This document shows positions 31,572-39,260 of a stretch of 64,000 nt of DNA, piece by piece. A program made the translations under genes and the position numbers. Location: positions 62,001 to 126,000 of the forward strand of contig NZ_JBBYXJ010000002.1 of assembly GCF_039655775.1 (NCBI RefSeq), read 5' to 3'. The stretch comes from Iodidimonas sp. SYSU 1G8. GTDB lineage: Bacteria > Pseudomonadota > Alphaproteobacteria > SMXS01. Within the stretch, counting starts at the first letter, position 1, and each line of letters opens with the position of its first letter. The notes beneath the pieces were generated by a model. It saw nothing but the letters and a program-made list of their open reading frames with translations, was not told where the DNA came from and ran no database searches.

Positions 31572-31951
31572 GCGCGATCGAGAAGCTTTCCCTCGTCATC
31601 CATTCGGGCGACTTCTCGCGCGTCCACTATGCGCTGGTGATGGCGAGCGCGGCGGCGGCCATCGGCAAGCCGGTCACCATCCTGTTCGCCGGCACATCCG
31701 TGCGCCTTCTGGTCAAAGGCCATGTCAAACCGGACGACGATCACCGCATCAAGGCGCTGCGGGTCGCCGGATTCGAGGAACTGCTGCTCGCCTGCAACGA
31801 TCTGGGCGCGCGCCTGCTGGTGTGCGAGACGGCGCTGGCCCTGTGCGAGATCAAGCCCGCCCAGCTCCGCGAGGATATCAGCCTGGAAATCGCGGGCGCG
31901 GTGACGTTCCTGAACGATACGTCTTCCGGAGGCGGTCTGGTTTTCGTGTGA
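31568..31951 (+). CDS. DsrE/DsrF-like family protein
   Basis: A 127-residue soluble protein with the DsrE fold pattern: LSLVIHSGDFSRVHYALVMA at the N-terminus, AIGKPVTILFAGTSV, and a C-terminal cysteine segment (GARLLVCETALALCE) where related proteins carry a persulfide. The ATG overlaps the moeB stop (ATGA), indicating translational coupling. The exact function is unknown. Candidate roles are sulfur relay to or from CysK/MoeB. Confidence 0.85.
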   Translation: MSAIEKLSLVIHSGDFSRVHYALVMASAAAAIGKPVTILFAGTSVRLLVKGHVKPDDDHRIKALRVAGFEELLLACNDLGARLLVCETALALCEIKPAQLREDISLEIAGAVTFLNDTSSGGGLVFV

Positions 31952-31976
31952 GTTGTCTTTGGATTGTGTTATCATT

Positions 31977-31991
31977 GCCATCATTGATGGC
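31977..31991. promoter_or_regulatory. Palindromic operator before the toxin-antitoxin pair
   Basis: A 15-base perfect inverted repeat (GCCATCA, one base, TGATGGC) ends 10 bases before the antitoxin ATG. Partial outer arms (TTATC and GATAA) extend the symmetry, and a TATCAT sequence (31970-31975) abuts it. This is where an autoregulatory antitoxin site would be expected. Confidence 0.6.
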
Positions 31992-32001
31992 GGGATAAGT
32001 C

Positions 32002-32235
32002 ATGGGCGACATCACCATACGAAAACTCGACGACGATGTGATCCGAGGCTTGGCGATCCGGGCGGCGAAGCGGGGCGTGTCGCGCGAGGAAGAGTCGAGG
32101 CGGATACTGACGGAGGCCGTACGGCGGTCTGTTGACGATGTCTGGGAGCGTCTGGCCAGCCATCGCGAGGAAACCCGTGGGACGCACCAGACTGATAGCG
32201 CCGAATTGCTGCGTGAAATTCGGGATTCCCGTTAG
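32002..32235 (+). CDS. Antitoxin of FitA/VapB type (ribbon-helix-helix)
   Basis: A 77-residue protein. The N-terminus GDITIRKLDDDVIRGLAIRA is the FitA-like ribbon-helix-helix DNA-binding domain, followed by REEESRRILTEAV and a flexible C-terminal tail that would wrap the toxin. It neutralises the downstream PIN toxin and probably represses its own promoter via the adjacent palindrome. The stop codon overlaps the toxin start by one base. The pair lies 50 bases after the dsrE-like gene. Confidence 0.88.
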   Translation: MGDITIRKLDDDVIRGLAIRAAKRGVSREEESRRILTEAVRRSVDDVWERLASHREETRGTHQTDSAELLREIRDSR

Positions 32236-32660
32236 TGGAGCGCGCGGTCGTCGACGCCAGTGTCGCGATCAAGTGGACAATCGAGGAAAACAATAGTCAG
32301 GAAGCGCTGCATCTCGCCGCGAGAACCTTATTGATCGCACCGCACCTGATGCTGACGGAATGCGGAAACATTCTGTGGCGCAAGGCCCGCCTGGGTGAGA
32401 TTACGCCTCAAGCCGCTGTCGACTGGCACGCCGACCTTGCTCTCGTTCCGGTGGAGTACATGGACGACCATGCGCTGTTGCCGAAGGCGCTTGCGCTGGC
32501 CGTGCGACTGGACCATCCGGTTTACGACTGCCTCTATGTCGCCGCGTCCCTGGAGTGCGGCGCGCCTCTGGTCACCGCAGATGCGAGACTGCATCGCAAG
32601 CTGCTCGCCAGCGGCGGTCTCGCGGTCGCTCCAGTCCTGCTCAGCGAACTGAAATCCTAG
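32235..32660 (+). CDS. vapC: PIN-domain toxin VapC
   Basis: A predicted Mg2+-dependent RNase toxin of 141 residues with a GTG start. The PIN acidic residues are present: VVDASVAIKW (first Asp), LTECGNILWR (Glu), HPVYDCLYVAA (Asp) and VTADARL (Asp). The gene appears intact. Its TAG stop is one half of a CTAG that also provides the stop of the convergent dehydrogenase. Confidence 0.9.
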   Translation: MERAVVDASVAIKWTIEENNSQEALHLAARTLLIAPHLMLTECGNILWRKARLGEITPQAAVDWHADLALVPVEYMDDHALLPKALALAVRLDHPVYDCLYVAASLECGAPLVTADARLHRKLLASGGLAVAPVLLSELKS

Positions 32661-33643
32661 AGCAGGCCTTCGAGGACCCGGTCGGGCGGCGCGTGGCCAT
32701 CGACGAAGGTCTTGATGTTGATGATGACCTTCTCGCCCATGTCGATGCGGCCCTCGATGGTGGCAGAGCCCATGTGCGGCAGCAGCACAACGTTGTCCAT
32801 GGCGAGCAGCTTGGGGTTCACCGCCGGCTCGTGCTCGAACACGTCGAGACCGGCGCCGGCCAGTTCCTTGTTGCGCAGCATGCGGATCAGCGCGTTCTCG
32901 TCGATGACCTCGCCGCGCGCGGTGTTGACGATGTAGGCGTGCGGGCGGAGGAGCGCCAGGCGGCGCGCGGACAGCAGGTGGAAGGTGGCGGGTGTGTGCG
33001 GGCAGTTCACCGACACGATGTCCATGCGCGCCAGCATCTGGTCCAGGCTTTCCCAGTAGGTCGCCTCCAGTTCCGCCTCGGTCGCCTCGTCCACGCGGTT
33101 GCGGTTGTGATAATGGATCTGCATGCCGAACGCCTTGGCGCGGCGGGCGACCGCCGAACCGATCCGGCCCATGCCGATGATGCCGAGACGCTTGCCCCAG
33201 ATGCGGTGACCCAGCATGCCCGTCGGCGACCAGCCCTGCCAATCGCCGTCGCGCAGCAGGCGTTCGCCTTCGGAGAGGCGGCGCGGCACGGCCAGCATCA
33301 GCGCCAGCGTCATGTCGGCGGTATCCTCGGTCAGGACGCCGGGCGTGTTGGTGACGGTAATGCCGCGCTGACGCGCCGTCGCAAGGTCGATGTGATCGAC
33401 ACCGGTGCCGAAATTGGCGATGAGGCGCAGATCCGGATTGGCCTGCACCAGTACGCCGGCGTCGATCCGGTCCGTCACCGTGGGCACCAGCACGTCGGCT
33501 TCCTTGGCGGCGGCGATCAGCTCGGCCTGGGTGAACGGTTTATCCTCGAGATTCAGGCGGACGTCGAACAGTTCCATCAGCCGCGTCTCGATGGGATCGG
33601 GCAGCTTGCGGGTGACCACGACCCTGGTCTTCCTGTACGACAT
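32657..33643 (-). CDS. D-2-hydroxyacid dehydrogenase (glyoxylate/hydroxypyruvate reductase type)
   Basis: An NAD(P)-dependent oxidoreductase that reduces 2-keto acids to D-2-hydroxyacids. The protein has 328 residues. The Rossmann motif is GIIGMGRIGSAVARR, the catalytic arginine is in VNTARGEVIDE, the glutamate is in DVFEHEPAVN, and the histidine is in LLPHMGSAT. It resembles GyaR/GhrB glyoxylate reductases. ATG at 33643 is preferred to a TTG at 33658. The 3' end overlaps vapC. Confidence 0.92.
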   Translation of the reverse strand: MSYRKTRVVVTRKLPDPIETRLMELFDVRLNLEDKPFTQAELIAAAKEADVLVPTVTDRIDAGVLVQANPDLRLIANFGTGVDHIDLATARQRGITVTNTPGVLTEDTADMTLALMLAVPRRLSEGERLLRDGDWQGWSPTGMLGHRIWGKRLGIIGMGRIGSAVARRAKAFGMQIHYHNRNRVDEATEAELEATYWESLDQMLARMDIVSVNCPHTPATFHLLSARRLALLRPHAYIVNTARGEVIDENALIRMLRNKELAGAGLDVFEHEPAVNPKLLAMDNVVLLPHMGSATIEGRIDMGEKVIINIKTFVDGHAPPDRVLEGLL

Positions 33644-33833
33644 CCAAACGCCCTCCAAGGCGGTGCAACACTGGGATTCCGGGGGAAATGTCGGCCTGAT
33701 CCCCTCGGGCTGTGTCTAGCAGATGTACCCCCTGGTTTCAAACGCACAAGGCGCAACCGACCGCGACCCTTCTTGACCGTCCGCCATGGCAGGCATAAAC
33801 CTTTGTGGCACCACGAATTAAGAGCCCGCGCCG

Positions 33834-34358
33834 TTGCCGCTTTTCACCAGGTACCTGATCGCTCTCTGGCTTTGCGCCGCCGGTTTCGGCGCGCTGCCGG
33901 CGCACGCCCAGGAAGAGGAAAGTGGCGGTGAAGGCGGCGTGACCGGCCTGCCGCTGCCACGTTTCGTCACGCTGGCGGCGAGCCCCATCAACATGCGCGT
34001 CGGCCCCGGGATGCGTTATCCCATCGACTGGGTCTACAAGCGCAAGGGGATGCCGGTCGAGATCATCGCCGAGTACGAGCTGTGGCGCAAAGTCCGCGAT
34101 GTGGACGGCACGGAAGGCTGGGTGCTCAAGCACATGGTCTCGTCCAAGCGCGGCGCCATCGTCACCGTTGCCGTCGCCACCCTGCGGCGCTCGCCCGACG
34201 ACACCGCACCGCCGGTGGCCTACGCCAAGAAAGGCGTGCAGGGCGTGCTGGAAGAATGCCGTGCCGACTGGTGCCAGCTTGACGTCTCGGGCACGGAAGG
34301 CTGGCTGCGCAAGTCGAGCCTCTGGGGCGCCTACACAGCGGAAACCTACAAGAAATAG
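33834..34358 (+). CDS. Secreted protein with two SH3 domains
   Basis: A 174-residue periplasmic protein. The start is TTG, which directly precedes the signal peptide (LIALWLCAAGFGALPAHA). Two bacterial SH3 (SH3_3/YgiM-like) repeats follow: one with SPINMRVGPGMRYPIDWVY and GTEGWVLKHMV, the other with VATLRRSPDDTAPPVAYA and GTEGWLRKSSLWG. Such domains often bind cell-wall peptides. The gene is monocistronic and converges on the TetR gene with a 9-base gap. Confidence 0.85.
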   Translation: MPLFTRYLIALWLCAAGFGALPAHAQEEESGGEGGVTGLPLPRFVTLAASPINMRVGPGMRYPIDWVYKRKGMPVEIIAEYELWRKVRDVDGTEGWVLKHMVSSKRGAIVTVAVATLRRSPDDTAPPVAYAKKGVQGVLEECRADWCQLDVSGTEGWLRKSSLWGAYTAETYKK

Positions 34359-34367
34359 CCGTGGGCT

Positions 34368-34970
34368 TCAGCCCTCCGGCCGCGCGCCGCCAGCCGCCGC
34401 CAGCAACGAGGAGAGCGGCTTCATGACGTCGTGCAGCGCCGCCCGCTGGGCATCGGGCGTCCAGGCCTCGGGGTCGAAGACCGCCTGCACGGCGATGCCG
34501 TAGATGGTCGTCATGATCTTCTGGGACAGGTCATGGGCCGACTCCGGGGCGCAGCCCAGCGCCCGCAGATTGTCCTCGATCAGGCCACGCTGCTGACGCG
34601 AATAGAGCCGCTGGACGGCCGCCAGGTCCGGATTGAACAGCGCCTCGGTCCAGAAGCAGAGCCACACGACCCAATCGTCGAACTCCTCGTCGCTGAGTGG
34701 CAGGATATGATCGATCGACGCCAGCATGGCGCGGCCGTCGGCGCCGGGCCGGGTGCGGCGGCCCCGCGCCCGCTGGACCACGAACTTGTAGGTCTCGACC
34801 AGGATTTCCTGCCGGTTGGCGAAATAATGGCTGATCGAGGTGGTGCTGCACAGTAATGCGCCGGCCAGATTCCGGAACGTGACCGCTCCCATGCCGCGTG
34901 TCGCGATGAGCCGCGCCGCCGCCGCGGCGACATCCTCCCTGCGTTGATTCTGGTCCACATCGATGGGCAA
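34368..34970 (-). CDS. TetR/AcrR family transcriptional regulator (BetI-like)
   Basis: A 200-residue repressor. The N-terminal helix-turn-helix reads VAAAAARLIATRGMGAVTFRNLAGA (in part) with STTSISHYFANRQEILVETY. The C-terminal ligand domain is helical and tryptophan-rich (DDWVVWLCFWTEAL), similar to BetI-type proteins. It is divergent from the flavoprotein gene at 35108 with 137 bases between, so regulation of that gene is likely but unproven. The ligand is unknown. Confidence 0.87.
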   Translation of the reverse strand: MPIDVDQNQRREDVAAAAARLIATRGMGAVTFRNLAGALLCSTTSISHYFANRQEILVETYKFVVQRARGRRTRPGADGRAMLASIDHILPLSDEEFDDWVVWLCFWTEALFNPDLAAVQRLYSRQQRGLIEDNLRALGCAPESAHDLSQKIMTTIYGIAVQAVFDPEAWTPDAQRAALHDVMKPLSSLLAAAGGARPEG

Positions 34971-35052
34971 GAGCGGTTCCCGACTGAAGATAAGATGAGT
35001 GTTGTATAACGTGCGTTCTTTGATACCATCCCGACCAGCCGTTTAACATACT

Positions 35053-35077
35053 TCCGGGCCTCGCTTAAGCGCCCGGA
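35053..35077 (+). promoter_or_regulatory. Hairpin in the leader of the flavoprotein gene
   Basis: TCCGGGC and GCCCGGA form a 7-base stem around an 11-base loop, about 30 bases before the ATG of the flavoprotein gene. It may be an operator for the divergent TetR protein or an RNA leader structure. Confidence 0.3.
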
Positions 35078-35107
35078 TCGTCACACCGACTTCCAGGGGA
35101 ATCAATC

Positions 35108-36565
35108 ATGACCACTACGCCGGAGTTGCTCCGTGAAAGCCAGATCGCGGCATGGAACGATATCGCCGACGTCATCGTCATCGGCTATGGCATTGCCGGC
35201 GCCTGCGCCGCGCTGGAGGCACGCCGTGCCGGCGCCGACGTGCTGGTGATCGAGCGGGCCAGCGGCGGCGGCGGCGCCAGCGCGCTGTCGGCGGGCATCT
35301 TCTATCTGGGCGGCGGCACCGCCGTGCAGAAGGCGGTCGGCTATGACGACACGCCCGAGGACATGTTCAAATTCCTGATGGCCAGCACCGGCGCGCCGGA
35401 CGCCCGCATGGTGCGACGCTTCTGCGACGACGCGGCCGCCCATTTCGACTGGCTGGAGGCCCAGGGCGTGCCCTTCGAGCGGACCTATTACAAGGACAAG
35501 GCGGTCATCGCGCCCACCAGCGATTGTCTCGCCTCGACCGGCAACGAGAAGGCATGGCCCTATTACACGTTCGCCAAACCGGTGCCGCGTGGCCACAAGG
35601 TGGCCAAGGAAGGCGATGGCGGCGGCGCGCTGGCCATGAACGCGCTGATCGCGCGCTGCGCCGACGAGGGCGTCCGCGTGGCGACGGACAGCCAGGTGAC
35701 GGCCCTGGTCCGCGACGACGCCGGCCGGATCATGGGCGTGCGCGTGCGCCAGACCAGCGGACCGGTGCATCTGCGCGCCCGTCGTGGCGTGATCCTCGCC
35801 GCCGGTGGCTTCGGCATGAACAAGGAACTGATGCGCCAGTACGCGCCGCGGCTGCCCGAAACCGCCGAAGCGCTGGGCATTCCCCACAATGACGGCGCGG
35901 CGCTGATGTTGGGACTGTCCGCGGGCGCGGCGACCCAGGCCATGGGCGGCACCATCGCCACCTCGTCCTTCTATCCGCCGGGCGAGCTGATCAAGGGCAT
36001 CGTGGTCAACAAGCGCGGCGAACGGTTCGTGGCCGAGGATTCCTACCATGGCCGCACCGCCGAGCACATCGCCGAGCAGCCGGACGCCGCGGCCTGGCTG
36101 ATCCTGGATTCGGAGATATTCGCCTATCCTCAGATCCAGCACCGGCTCGTCGATGGCTGGGACACGGTCGCCGAAATGGAGGTCGGGCTGAAGCTGCCTC
36201 CGGGATCGCTCCAGAAGACGATGGCCGAGTACAACACGGCTGCCGCGCAGGGACGCGACCCGCTCTGGAACAAGCATCCGGACTGGGTCAAGCCGCTGGA
36301 CAAGGGTCCGTATGCGGCCTTCGACCTGTCCTATACCAGTTCAACCTACCGTTACCTGACCTTGGGCGGCATCCGCACCACCGCCGAGAGCGAGGTGATC
36401 GGGGAAGACGGTCTGATCATTCCCGGCTTCTATGCCGCGGGCGCATGCGTCTCCAGCATCCCGCAGGATGGCAAGGGCTATGCGAGCGGTCTGAGTCTTG
36501 GGCCGGGCTCGTATTACGGTCGGGTCGCCGGTATCAACGCGGCGCGGGCGACGCTGAACAGCTAA
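35108..36565 (+). CDS. FAD-dependent dehydrogenase (fumarate reductase/3-ketosteroid dehydrogenase family)
   Basis: A 485-residue flavoprotein of the FAD_binding_2 superfamily. The N-terminal dinucleotide motif is DVIVIGYGIAGACAALEA, followed by ERASGGGGASALSAG. Further flavin motifs are ILAAGGFGMNKELM and the C-terminal GKGYASGLSLGPGSYYGR. The family includes 3-ketosteroid-delta1-dehydrogenases and urocanate/fumarate reductases. No signal peptide or heme domain is present, so the soluble steroid-dehydrogenase-like group is closer. The substrate is not identifiable. It is divergent from and likely controlled by the TetR regulator. Confidence 0.85.
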   Translation: MTTTPELLRESQIAAWNDIADVIVIGYGIAGACAALEARRAGADVLVIERASGGGGASALSAGIFYLGGGTAVQKAVGYDDTPEDMFKFLMASTGAPDARMVRRFCDDAAAHFDWLEAQGVPFERTYYKDKAVIAPTSDCLASTGNEKAWPYYTFAKPVPRGHKVAKEGDGGGALAMNALIARCADEGVRVATDSQVTALVRDDAGRIMGVRVRQTSGPVHLRARRGVILAAGGFGMNKELMRQYAPRLPETAEALGIPHNDGAALMLGLSAGAATQAMGGTIATSSFYPPGELIKGIVVNKRGERFVAEDSYHGRTAEHIAEQPDAAAWLILDSEIFAYPQIQHRLVDGWDTVAEMEVGLKLPPGSLQKTMAEYNTAAAQGRDPLWNKHPDWVKPLDKGPYAAFDLSYTSSTYRYLTLGGIRTTAESEVIGEDGLIIPGFYAAGACVSSIPQDGKGYASGLSLGPGSYYGRVAGINAARATLNS

Positions 36566-36576
36566 GGCCGCGACGA

Positions 36577-36616
36577 GATGGGCCACCTTCCCGCACCAGC
36601 GGGATGGTGGGGCATC
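36577..36616. terminator. Hairpin between convergent genes (possible bidirectional terminator)
   Basis: The 56-base gap between the flavoprotein and DUF3501 genes is filled by a long imperfect hairpin. The outer arms are GATGGGCCACC and GGTGGGGCATC, and the inner stem is CCCGC-ACCA-GCGGG. No T-run flanks it on either side. Confidence 0.45.
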
Positions 36617-36621
36617 CCATC

Positions 36622-37215
36622 CTAATCGAAATCCGCGGCCAGGGCCGCGCGCGTGGCGGGCGAGAGCATGGCCATGTGCTGATAGCCCTCATGACCGATA
36701 CCAAGGATCACCGGCGTCGCCGGATCCCGGAACGCCGCGATCGCCTCGGGCGTGAACGGGAAGTGCAGGAAGTGCACCGACGAGGTCTTGCCGTCGGCGG
36801 TGGTGCGGTCGACATCCTCTTCCGCCTTGCCGGTCACTACATGCCCGCCCATGGTGAAGGTGACAGTCTGCTCGACGCCAGCCAGCTTGCCGAGCACGCG
36901 GCGGCGCCGGTTCTCGTCGTCGATCTCGAACATCATGGTGGCGATCAGTTCGCTGCCCTGCGGGATCAGCGGATTGTAGGCGGCCAGTTCATCGGCGATC
37001 TGTTCGTCGCCGCCCTTCTCGATGTAGAGCATCTCGTGAATCTGGAGCCACATGGTTTCGTAGCTCTCGAAGTAGAAGGTCACGTAAGGCCCGACCTCGA
37101 TGCGGCGGTGCTTCTTCCGGCTTACCACCTCAGCGCGTTTTTCCTTGCGGACCTTGCCGTACTCGGCGGTGGGCAGGATGTCCGCGCGGGTGATCTGTCG
37201 CGGATGTGCGGTCAT
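36622..37215 (-). CDS. DUF3501 family protein
   Basis: A 197-residue protein matching DUF3501: ITRADILPTAEYGKVRKEKR near the start (quoted in part), GPYVTFYFESYETMW, a central EIDDENRRRRVLGKL and a C-terminal VHFLHFPFTPEAI. The function is unknown. It is commonly the last gene in a cluster with rubrerythrin and a GlpC-like Fe-S protein, exactly as here. ATG at 37215 with AAAGGAAAG upstream is the likely start. The open frame further upstream lies partly in the previous gene. Confidence 0.9.
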   Translation of the reverse strand: MTAHPRQITRADILPTAEYGKVRKEKRAEVVSRKKHRRIEVGPYVTFYFESYETMWLQIHEMLYIEKGGDEQIADELAAYNPLIPQGSELIATMMFEIDDENRRRRVLGKLAGVEQTVTFTMGGHVVTGKAEEDVDRTTADGKTSSVHFLHFPFTPEAIAAFRDPATPVILGIGHEGYQHMAMLSPATRAALAADFD

Positions 37216-37256
37216 GGTCTTTCCTTTTCCAGGCCCGACAATGCGCCGGGCCGTTC

Positions 37257-38597
37257 CTAAAGCTGGATACCGTAGGCCAGCGCCATCAGTTCCATGGGAT
37301 GATACGACCGGGCCGGCGTCTTGGCCTTGTCGATGCGTTCCATGCCCTGCAGCATATGGTCCGCCGCCAGCGGACATTCGCTCGACAGATAGGCCTTGCC
37401 CTGTTTCACGGCGTTCTGGGCGGCGGGCTTGCCGACCTTGAGGGCCACCTCGAAATTCTCGGTCATCATGCCCCACGAACCGCCATGGCCGGAACAGCGC
37501 TCGATCACCGAGACGTCCGGCTCGGGCAGCAGGCGCAGCATCTCGGCTGCCTTGGGCCCCATGTTCTGCGCGCGCGCATGGCAGGCCAGATGCACCGTGA
37601 CGCCGCCGGGCAGGCTTTGCAGTCCGTCGGCCAGGCCGTTCTTGCGCGCGATGTCGACGATGTATTCGGCGGCGTCGAAGGTGGCGCCGGAAACCGTCCG
37701 AACCGCCGGATCATCCGGAAGGATGAGCGGCCACTCGAATTTCAGCATGAGCGCGCAAGACGGCACCAGCGCGATGACGTCGTAGCCCTTCTCGATCCAG
37801 GGCACCAGTTCAGCCGTGACGATGCGGGCATTCTCGGCGACGCCCTCGAGATTGCCGTGTTCCATCATCGGCATGCCGCAGCACTTGGGATAGACCACTT
37901 CGGTCTCGACCCCGTTGCGCGCCAGCACCGCCTGGGTGGCGACGCCGATGTCCGGATTGTTGTAATTGGCGAAGCAGGTGGCGTAGAGCACTGCCTTGCG
38001 GCCGTGCGCCGGCGCCTGGGGGTTGACCGCGGGCGGATTCTTCTTCGCCCGGCGGACGAAGGTGTCGCCGTGGAATTTCGGGACAATCGCCTTGCGGTCG
38101 ACGCCGGCGACCTTTTCCATGACCGGCCGGGTCAGTCCGTTGTCCAGATCGGTCGCCCAGTTGGCGATCGGCGCGACCGCGCCGAAGAGCTTGCCGTTCC
38201 GGTCGGTTTCGACCAGCTGCTCGCGGACGAAATCCTTGTGACCGTGTTTCCGCTCGGCGGCGCGGTAGCGCAGCATCAGATGCGGGAAGTCCAGATTGAA
38301 TTCGTGCGGCGGCACGTAAGGACATTTGGTCATGAAGCACAGATCGCAGAGCGTGCACGCATCCACGACCGGCTTGAAATCGGCGCTGGCCACCGAATCC
38401 AGTTCCATGGTTTCGGAGGCATCGACCAGGTCGAACAGTCTGGGAAAGGAATCGCAGAGGTTGAAGCAGCGGCGGCAGCCGTGGCAGATGTCGAAAACCC
38501 GGCGCATCTCCTCGTCCAGCTTCTCGGCATCGTAAAAATCCGGGTTGTTCCAGTCCAGCGGATGGCGGACCGGTGCGTCGAGACTGCCCTCACGCAT
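37257..38597 (-). CDS. Fe-S oxidoreductase of GlpC/heterodisulfide reductase type
   Basis: A 446-residue protein with two 4Fe-4S motifs near the N-terminus ([15 protein letters not shown] and [13 protein letters not shown]). Two CCG-type cysteine-rich domains follow, with [11 protein letters not shown] and [10 protein letters not shown] plus [11 protein letters not shown]. This is the arrangement of GlpC and HdrD-like electron-transfer subunits. No catalytic flavoprotein partner is adjacent, so its redox partner may be the rubrerythrin. It lies between the rubrerythrin (85 bases upstream) and DUF3501 (41 bases downstream). Confidence 0.9.
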   Translation of the reverse strand: MREGSLDAPVRHPLDWNNPDFYDAEKLDEEMRRVFDICHGCRRCFNLCDSFPRLFDLVDASETMELDSVASADFKPVVDACTLCDLCFMTKCPYVPPHEFNLDFPHLMLRYRAAERKHGHKDFVREQLVETDRNGKLFGAVAPIANWATDLDNGLTRPVMEKVAGVDRKAIVPKFHGDTFVRRAKKNPPAVNPQAPAHGRKAVLYATCFANYNNPDIGVATQAVLARNGVETEVVYPKCCGMPMMEHGNLEGVAENARIVTAELVPWIEKGYDVIALVPSCALMLKFEWPLILPDDPAVRTVSGATFDAAEYIVDIARKNGLADGLQSLPGGVTVHLACHARAQNMGPKAAEMLRLLPEPDVSVIERCSGHGGSWGMMTENFEVALKVGKPAAQNAVKQGKAYLSSECPLAADHMLQGMERIDKAKTPARSYHPMELMALAYGIQL

Positions 38598-38630
38598 GTA
38601 GCTTCCCCTTGCTTGTCTATTGGCGAAAGG

Positions 38631-38660
38631 CCGGCCGGAGCCTCATCGTGCCCCGGCCGG
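38631..38660 (-). terminator. Intercistronic hairpin after rubrerythrin
   Basis: Two CCGGCCGG copies 14 bases apart form a GC-rich stem 22 bases past the rubrerythrin stop, followed on the minus strand by CCTTTCGCC. It may reduce read-through into the Fe-S gene or stabilise the rubrerythrin mRNA. Confidence 0.4.
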
Positions 38661-38682
38661 AACCCGTCGGTCGCTGGGCGGC

Positions 38683-39102
38683 TTACGAGCCCAGGCTGTC
38701 CAGAGCCTTCTGGAAACGGCCGGCGTGCGAACGCTCGGCCTTCGCCAGCGTCTCGAACCAGTCGGCGATTTCGTCGAAGCCTTCTTCGCGCGCCGTGCGC
38801 GCCATGCCCGGATACATGTCGGTGTATTCGTGGGTTTCGCCCGCGATGGCGGCCTTCAGGTTCAGCGAGGTCTCGCCGATCGGCTCACCGGTGGCCGGAT
38901 CGCCGACTTCCTCGAGGAATTCGAGATGGCCGTGGGCGTGGCCGGTTTCACCTTCCGCGGTGGAGCGGAACACGGCGGCGACATCGTTGTAGCCTTCCAC
39001 GTCGGCCTTCTGCGCGAAATACAGATAGCGACGGTTGGCCTGGCTTTCGCCGGCGAAAGCGGCTTTCAGATTGTCTACGGTCTTGGACCCGGCAAGTGAC
39101 AT
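38683..39102 (-). CDS. Rubrerythrin (short, without rubredoxin domain)
   Basis: A diiron protein that reduces hydrogen peroxide. The 139 residues form the four-helix bundle with the two iron-binding halves: [17 protein letters not shown] with [12 protein letters not shown], and [13 protein letters not shown] with [10 protein letters not shown]. The C-terminal rubredoxin domain of classical rubrerythrins is missing, so electrons must come from another protein, possibly the Fe-S protein next door. ATG at 39102 has a strong AGGAG site. An ICE box and promoter lie upstream. Confidence 0.93.
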   Translation of the reverse strand: MSLAGSKTVDNLKAAFAGESQANRRYLYFAQKADVEGYNDVAAVFRSTAEGETGHAHGHLEFLEEVGDPATGEPIGETSLNLKAAIAGETHEYTDMYPGMARTAREEGFDEIADWFETLAKAERSHAGRFQKALDSLGS

Positions 39103-39184
39103 GATGATCTCCTGAACTAGTGGTTCTGTGTTCCCCGGCCTCCGGAAAGGCCCCAGCACGACGAACGGACGCCGGCGTGACGTT

Positions 39185-39214
39185 ACTATCACACCCTGAG
39201 CCAAGCATGGTCAA
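39185..39214 (-). promoter_or_regulatory. Promoter of the rubrerythrin operon
   Basis: On the minus strand, TTGACC (-35, at 39209-39214) and GATAGT (-10, at 39185-39190) are 18 bases apart, giving a leader of about 75 bases. The -35 begins two bases after the ICE palindrome ends. Confidence 0.55.
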
Positions 39215-39216
39215 GA

Positions 39217-39241
39217 CTTATTTAGAATGATTCTAAATAAG
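39217..39241. promoter_or_regulatory. ICE-type operator (Irr box)
   Basis: A perfect palindrome with 12-base arms and one central base (CTTATTTAGAAT, G, ATTCTAAATAAG). Its core TTTAGAA-N3-TTCTAAA at 39221-39237 equals the iron control element bound by Irr in rhizobia and relatives. It lies 19 bases past the irr stop and directly upstream of the rubrerythrin promoter. Confidence 0.85.
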
Positions 39242-39260
39242 CTCGGAGAGGATTGGGAAA

